From an uncultured Alphaproteobacteria bacterium (lineage in GTDB: Bacteria; Pseudomonadota; Alphaproteobacteria; UBA7887), in contig CAJWOI010000091.1 in the NCBI GenBank assembly GCA_913044255.1, positions 1 to 9,086 on the forward strand: 9,086 nt of DNA, read 5' to 3'. The notes under the pieces were generated by a model. That model was not told the origin of the DNA. It worked only from the letters and a program-made list of their open reading frames with translations, and did no database searches. Made by a program: the position numbers and the translations under genes. Positions 5,249 through 9,086 of this stretch are shown here, piece by piece; within the stretch, counting starts at the first letter, position 1, and every line of letters begins with the position of its first letter.

Positions 5249-6935
5249 CGCTGAAGATCTTTATCGTGAACCGACTGGTGTTTGGAGGAATGTTAACTTT
5301 GACTATCTTTGATCTGTATCCAGGCCTAGTGCTTTCAAATTCATAGGTGCCAGGTTTTAACTTGATGGTTTTCTCCTTTACTGCACCAACTCGACCAATT
5401 CCTCTAACAGATATTCGGCTTAATCCGTCAGATACGATACGAACCGAAATTTCCTTGGCGTAGGTGGCAATCAATTCTGAGAGGCTGTTTGATTTTGAAT
5501 CAAGGGATTTGCTTTTACCTCTATAATTGACCGATCTCTTGACCAACTGCAAAGCTAGTTTCGATACATTTTTAGATGACAATCGTTTCGGTGCAGAAAG
5601 ATGCTTTGAAATCTCTCGGTTCAGTTCGGTAATTGAATATGCTAGCGAGTAGCCTTCTATGGCAATCCGACTGTATGGTTGGAGCTTTTTTGCCGCATCA
5701 TAGTGTTTGAGGGAACTATCCCAGTCATCCCTCGCTGCAGAATTCTCAGCAGATTCCAGCCATTTCTCAGTTTCGAGATCATTCTTTAATATCACCACTT
5801 GTTTCTTAAGAAGAGCGATTTCACTACGCTTGGAAAATATCCTTGTAGCAGCTCCTAAGCTAGTTTCAGATTTCGAAAGCCTACGTTTTTGGATCCATTT
5901 AAATCCGTCGGCGATATGATCTGAAAAGGTCCGTTCTCTTAATTCGTTCGCTAAGTGTGTGGCTCTTTTTTGGATAGCTGTGCGAGAGGAATCGAGATTT
6001 AAAACCTTTTTTAAATTATCTAGCTCTACAGATTGATTGTTCTCTACTCGTGCTACCTCTGCAGCTCTGAGATGGGCCAAAATTGTCGGGAGAGCTGAAA
6101 TTTCACTAGAAAGCTTTTGTGCGTTTAGCGAATTTGGACTTATGATCAACGCTTGGTCGATATTTTTTTTCGCAATCTCGTAGTTGTCCTCATTTTTTGC
6201 TCTGACAGCGTTAGCCAGCATCTGATCAAAATCAGCTTTTATTTTAGCGAGGCTATTAATTGCCAGAGCATTAGCTTTTTGAATTGAATCCAACGCCTTT
6301 CCAATATCGCCATCGCTGAAGGCCGATAATCCAGTATCTTTTAAAAGTAAAATTTCTCGCTGAATATTCGAATTCCAATTCGCAAATCCTATCGACTCAA
6401 GTTCAGGCTGAAAATCATTTTCAAATTCTTTTAGAGCCGATTTGAATTCTTTGCTCTTCTCCTTTCTATCTGTTGAAAATGAATTTCGTTCTGGCTCTCT
6501 GGTGATAATCAGTGAAGCTGCCTCATCCTTTGTGACCGGCGATAGATCCGAAATCTGTTCGGATGCGCGAGGACGAGACGATTGCTCATTCGGGGCGGTA
6601 ATTGTTTGTTGTTCGACAAAATTTCCGGTGGGGATTTTACGTCGTTCACCGGCCTGTACAGTTTTCTCCGGCCTAAACTGCGGCGATGGCGCCAATCTCG
6701 GCGTCCGTGGGATTGCTGCAGGATTAACAGCTCCATTTTCGTCCAATTTAGAAGAATACCTACTATCAACATCGTTCGCGATAATACTGCTGCGCAATTC
6801 CGCTACTTCGCGATAGAGGGAGATGCTTAGGACAGTGAGCCCGACAACAAGGCTCGCACCGCCAATTAATAATGCGACTTTGAGTCTTCTTTGCGAAGCT
6901 TCCTTGCTCGCCCGTTCAAGCTTTTCTTGCAGCAT
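5235..6935 (-). CDS. membrane-anchored TPR-like/helical protein with C-terminal PEGA-like domain
   Basis: The 566-aa product has a charged cytoplasmic N-terminus, one membrane span at about residues 19-41, then a Pro/Ser-rich extended linker (about 55-165). A long helical region (about 165-445) contains TPR-like helix pairs such as those around 238-275 and 393-425 (the latter with the A...DWDSSLKHYDAAKKLQP pattern). The last 70 residues (about 495-562) are a small beta domain with the GTYEFESTRPGYRSKIVKV pattern typical of PEGA domains, the same type found in the next gene. Topology predicts a periplasmic body. The ATG at 6935 is chosen; an adjacent in-frame TTG at 6938 is possible. There is no clear ribosome binding site, so translation may be coupled to the lipoprotein gene ending 14 nt upstream. 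Its end overlaps the next gene by 14 nt. Role inferred as a periplasmic scaffold; exact TPR count is uncertain. Confidence 0.8.
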   Translation of the reverse strand: MLQEKLERASKEASQRRLKVALLIGGASLVVGLTVLSISLYREVAELRSSIIANDVDSRYSSKLDENGAVNPAAIPRTPRLAPSPQFRPEKTVQAGERRKIPTGNFVEQQTITAPNEQSSRPRASEQISDLSPVTKDEAASLIITREPERNSFSTDRKEKSKEFKSALKEFENDFQPELESIGFANWNSNIQREILLLKDTGLSAFSDGDIGKALDSIQKANALAINSLAKIKADFDQMLANAVRAKNEDNYEIAKKNIDQALIISPNSLNAQKLSSEISALPTILAHLRAAEVARVENNQSVELDNLKKVLNLDSSRTAIQKRATHLANELRERTFSDHIADGFKWIQKRRLSKSETSLGAATRIFSKRSEIALLKKQVVILKNDLETEKWLESAENSAARDDWDSSLKHYDAAKKLQPYSRIAIEGYSLAYSITELNREISKHLSAPKRLSSKNVSKLALQLVKRSVNYRGKSKSLDSKSNSLSELIATYAKEISVRIVSDGLSRISVRGIGRVGAVKEKTIKLKPGTYEFESTRPGYRSKIVKVNIPPNTSRFTIKIFSDEPI

Positions 6936-6949
6936 CAAATGTGCATTGT

Positions 6950-8206
6950 TTACAGTAATTTCTCAGGTGTTTTCTCTAGGACGTGTATCCGTTTGAGAAA
7001 GGCACGCCACTGAGCGAACTGTTCTTTGGCAGATCCCGTCAGTTCTACTGTTTGTTTCTCAAATGCTACCACCCTTGGAGCCAAGTCCGAGTCGATTGAT
7101 TCCCCCAGTTCCTCTAGCGCATCTCGATGCACTTTGGCTTCTTCACTCGTCTGGAAACTATTGCTTAGCAATTTAGCGCCTGCGACCCCGGCCACGACGC
7201 CTGCAGTACCGGCAATCATACTTGCATTTACGGAGTTGGAGTCCGCACCGGCTACGACTGCTGCGACGGCCAGTCCAATCAATAAAACACCTCCAACCGC
7301 TTCGCCTACAGCCTTCGCATTCGCCTCTCGCTTAGCTTTTAGCTCCAATAGGCTTTGTTCCTGCCAAATAGCGTAACTTGTATCCATTTTCTCCGAGAAC
7401 GAACGATAATTATCCTGCAAACCATCAACGAACAGCTGATCACGAACTCGGACGGCTTTTGTACGAGCTAACATCGGATCATCAGTGCTCGGAAAACTAA
7501 CTAATTTATAGTTTCCGTCATCTAGAGCCATGTGTTCGGAGAACGCATCTTCAACAAAGCTAGCTCCAAACCGAAGGTCGGTCAGCCGCTGGATATCCTT
7601 TAGTTCGGCTGTTTCGTGATAGCCCAATTCTTCGACAATGGATTTTGCGGCCTCTTCGAAAACCGGATCATAAGGGTCCTTGCCCTCGTTTCGAACGTTT
7701 TTGTGAAATGACGCCTGAACCTCATGGTCAAACGAATCCGCTAACCAGAGCGTCCCAGAAATGTCGAATACTTCGATCGCGATCTGAACATCTTCACCAT
7801 CCGATTCTTCGATCTTTGCAAGAATATACAAATCCCCAGTTGCGGTCTTATCGGGAGTGATACGAACAGCACCGAAAGCTTCTGTCGCCTCTAACGCTGT
7901 TTTTAATTTCTGCGCAAACCGAATAGCCTCAGCACGCCGGAGTTCAGGCCACAAACCTTCTTCATCATATTCCTTCCCTTCCTCAGGAAGACCTGGGTCA
8001 AAAACGGGAATAACTATATCCAGCCTAGGTCGATCGGGATCAGAGTTTGAAATTGGCTCTTTTCCAATCCTCTTGACCTTATTTATGAACGATGAGAGTT
8101 GGGGGCCAATACTAATACCTGATGACGAACCAGATGTGGTTTGGCATCCTGCCAGGACAATTACGATTAACGTCATCCCGACTATCAATTTTCCAAGTGA
8201 TGTCAT
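6950..8206 (-). CDS. putative lipoprotein with glycine-zipper-like segment
   Basis: This encodes a 418-aa lipoprotein. Residues 1-20 are a lipoprotein signal peptide with lipobox L18-A-G-C21. The +2 residue is Gln, not Asp, so by the E. coli Lol rule it should go to the outer membrane. Residues about 60-195 look like a mixed alpha/beta domain (LDIVIPVFD, then GDLYILAKI and VQIAIEVFDIS strands), reminiscent of periplasmic lipoprotein domains of the CsgG/TolB-N type, but I cannot assign a family. Residues about 298-346 are a strikingly Gly/Ala/Val-rich hydrophobic stretch with GxxxG-like spacing, resembling glycine-zipper segments that insert into or pack against membranes. A charged helical tail follows. 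The start ATG has GAGGA upstream. It sits 14 nt before the TPR-like gene. Inferred role: outer-membrane end of the machine encoded by this operon. Confidence 0.82.
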   Translation of the reverse strand: MTSLGKLIVGMTLIVIVLAGCQTTSGSSSGISIGPQLSSFINKVKRIGKEPISNSDPDRPRLDIVIPVFDPGLPEEGKEYDEEGLWPELRRAEAIRFAQKLKTALEATEAFGAVRITPDKTATGDLYILAKIEESDGEDVQIAIEVFDISGTLWLADSFDHEVQASFHKNVRNEGKDPYDPVFEEAAKSIVEELGYHETAELKDIQRLTDLRFGASFVEDAFSEHMALDDGNYKLVSFPSTDDPMLARTKAVRVRDQLFVDGLQDNYRSFSEKMDTSYAIWQEQSLLELKAKREANAKAVGEAVGGVLLIGLAVAAVVAGADSNSVNASMIAGTAGVVAGVAGAKLLSNSFQTSEEAKVHRDALEELGESIDSDLAPRVVAFEKQTVELTGSAKEQFAQWRAFLKRIHVLEKTPEKLL

Positions 8207-8229
8207 ATCCCCGGTCCTCGCGAACTCTT

Positions 8230-8892
8230 TTATTTCAGTGGCAATCCTTTATATTTACGGTATTCGTTCCAAAGCGTCTTTTTTATCTTTGGGTCGGTTT
8301 CATCGATTGCGGCCTGTCGTATTTGAGCTTCTAAAACGTTGTCGTTATCAACTGAGGGAATGTCTTCTGGTATTTTCCCGTTTCTTGCTGATGCTGGCTG
8401 ACCTATTTTGCCTTTGCCGCGCTTATCATTTTCGATTGCATCGTTACTCTTGGAGGTGGCAGAAGCAACGCTTGATGACTTATCAGTACCTTTCTCCGCA
8501 GCTCCGCCATCCTTCGTGAGATTCTCTTCGCCGGACATGTCACTGGATGCGACCGATTTAGTTCCACCTCCTATAGTTTCACCTTCCTGTCCACTACCGC
8601 TTTCACCTAATGTGCCACCTCCGCTACTAGTCGCAGCGCCGCTGGACGTAGTCTGCTTCATCTGACATTCGTCATATTGGCTCAGCGATTTGAACAGCGC
8701 CTTATTCATTAGCGCCAATTTCTCTTCTCGGGTAAGGGAGGGGTCGTCGGTAAAATCTACAGTCACCTTTGTACATTCTTGCACAGGTGTTGGGGATTTT
8801 TCATTCGGTTTGGATTGCGCCTGAGCGTATTCCGAGTCGCACACTGTACAGAGGAGCAATGCCGTCAAAATCACGAAAGACCGCAAACCCAT
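8230..8892 (-). CDS. exported hypothetical protein with Ser/Gly-rich linker, first gene of the operon
   Basis: I do not recognise this 220-aa protein. Residues 1-25 form a classical signal peptide (basic start, hydrophobic core 5-17, AQA cleavage motif at 23-25), so the mature protein is periplasmic or secreted. The LCTVC stretch is not a good lipobox. Mature residues 40-76 form a compact segment bracketed by the only two cysteines of the mature chain (C40, C76), a possible disulfide. Residues about 82-150 are low complexity, rich in Ser, Gly, Thr and Ala, and look like a flexible linker. Residues 183-220 are charged and probably helical. The ATG at 8892 is chosen over an in-frame TTG at 8913 because GGGAG lies 8 nt before it and the signal peptide starts there. 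It is 23 nt from the lipoprotein gene, so co-transcription is likely. Function unknown; a periplasmic partner of the downstream envelope complex is inferred from position only. Confidence 0.8.
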   Translation of the reverse strand: MGLRSFVILTALLLCTVCDSEYAQAQSKPNEKSPTPVQECTKVTVDFTDDPSLTREEKLALMNKALFKSLSQYDECQMKQTTSSGAATSSGGGTLGESGSGQEGETIGGGTKSVASSDMSGEENLTKDGGAAEKGTDKSSSVASATSKSNDAIENDKRGKGKIGQPASARNGKIPEDIPSVDNDNVLEAQIRQAAIDETDPKIKKTLWNEYRKYKGLPLK

Positions 8893-8929
8893 TGATGGTT
8901 CTCCCAGATGCAATAACGACCTATGGTAT

Positions 8930-8959
8930 ATAATAACAAATCGTAGCCATTTTGCATAA
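8930..8959 (-). promoter_or_regulatory. candidate promoter of the operon
   Basis: On the minus strand, TTATGC (8959-8954) and TATTAT (8935-8930) are separated by 18 nt and lie about 40 nt before the first gene's ATG. The -10-like box is good and the -35-like box poor. The whole 8893-8983 stretch is AT-rich, and it is the only sizeable non-coding gap upstream of the operon, so the main promoter is expected here even if these exact boxes are wrong. Confidence 0.25.
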
Positions 8960-8983
8960 TAATTCTGGTCTGCATATTATCTT

Positions 8984-9086
8984 TTTGACAGCGAATTGGA
9001 GCACTCCCCTGAAAATGGTCCGGGTTTATTAAGCCGACATTCCCCAGATAGCCTCCTGGTTCGCGGAAATCATACCACCGTGCCAC
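8984..9086. mobile_element. possible end of an insertion sequence running off the window
   Basis: From about 8984 the plus strand reads TGACAGCGAATTGGAGCACT followed by CCCCTGAAAATGGTCCGGG. A TG start, a CCCCTGAA block and a GGACCATTTT core (on the other strand) resemble terminal repeats of IS3- or IS21-type elements. The true edge could be 8984 or the TG at 8997. No transposase is visible in the roughly 100 nt available; one minus-strand frame ends at a TAA near 9032 and could be the tail of one. This is recognition by resemblance, not a database match. Confidence 0.27.

Noticed and set aside
7857..8519. Long plus-strand frame (220 codons) opposite the lipoprotein and first gene
   Set aside because: It is the antisense shadow of two genes with a clear lipobox and signal peptide, and its translation is Ser/Arg-rich without domain features.
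8871..9086. Minus-strand open frame entering from the window edge (71 codons visible)
   Set aside because: It ends inside the signal peptide of the first operon gene, crosses the AT-rich promoter region and the IS-like edge, and resembles no protein I know. Its openness is probably chance.

Overview
The window looks like part of a Gram-negative (proteobacterial) chromosome. Base composition is mid-range, and the encoded proteins include a lipobox lipoprotein, a cleavable signal peptide and several proteins with a single N-terminal membrane anchor. The genus cannot be told from the sequence.

Layout: almost the whole window is one tightly packed operon on the minus strand, read from about 8892 down to 302. 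In transcription order it encodes: (1) a 220-aa exported protein with a Ser/Gly-rich middle; (2) a 418-aa lipoprotein with a glycine-zipper-like segment; (3) a 566-aa membrane-anchored helical/TPR-like protein ending in a PEGA-like domain; (4) a 665-aa membrane-anchored protein with PEGA-like repeats and a C-terminal formylglycine-generating-enzyme-like (SUMF1) domain lacking the catalytic cysteines; (5) a 48-aa single-span membrane protein; (6) a 261-aa MotA/TolQ/ExbB proton-channel family protein; (7) and (8) two paralogous proteins of 360 and 314 aa, each with a MotB/ExbD-like N-terminal membrane segment, a coiled coil and a C-terminal von Willebrand factor A (VWA) domain. Genes overlap or lie 1 to 23 nt apart. 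Gene 7 appears to start at a CTG codon behind a perfect Shine-Dalgarno sequence.

How they may work together: gene 6 has the channel motifs of the A subunits of A5B2 ion-driven motors (MotAB, ExbBD, TolQR, ZorAB). Genes 7 and 8 carry an Asp that lines up with the ion-coupling Asp of MotB and ExbD, but have VWA domains where MotB or TolR have peptidoglycan- or partner-binding domains. My inference is an envelope-spanning, ion-driven machine. It would have one channel subunit, two different VWA-tipped B subunits, PEGA/SUMF1/TPR periplasmic scaffold proteins anchored in the inner membrane, and a lipoprotein probably on the outer membrane. I know of no named system with this composition, so it is the main discovery candidate here.

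Flanks: positions 1-301 hold a 30-codon reading frame with its own ribosome binding site (188-280), perhaps the broken start of a further gene, and an inverted repeat at 237-271. Nothing else was recognised there. Upstream of the operon, 8893-8983 is AT-rich and probably holds the promoter, and about 8984-9086 resembles the end of an insertion sequence running off the window.
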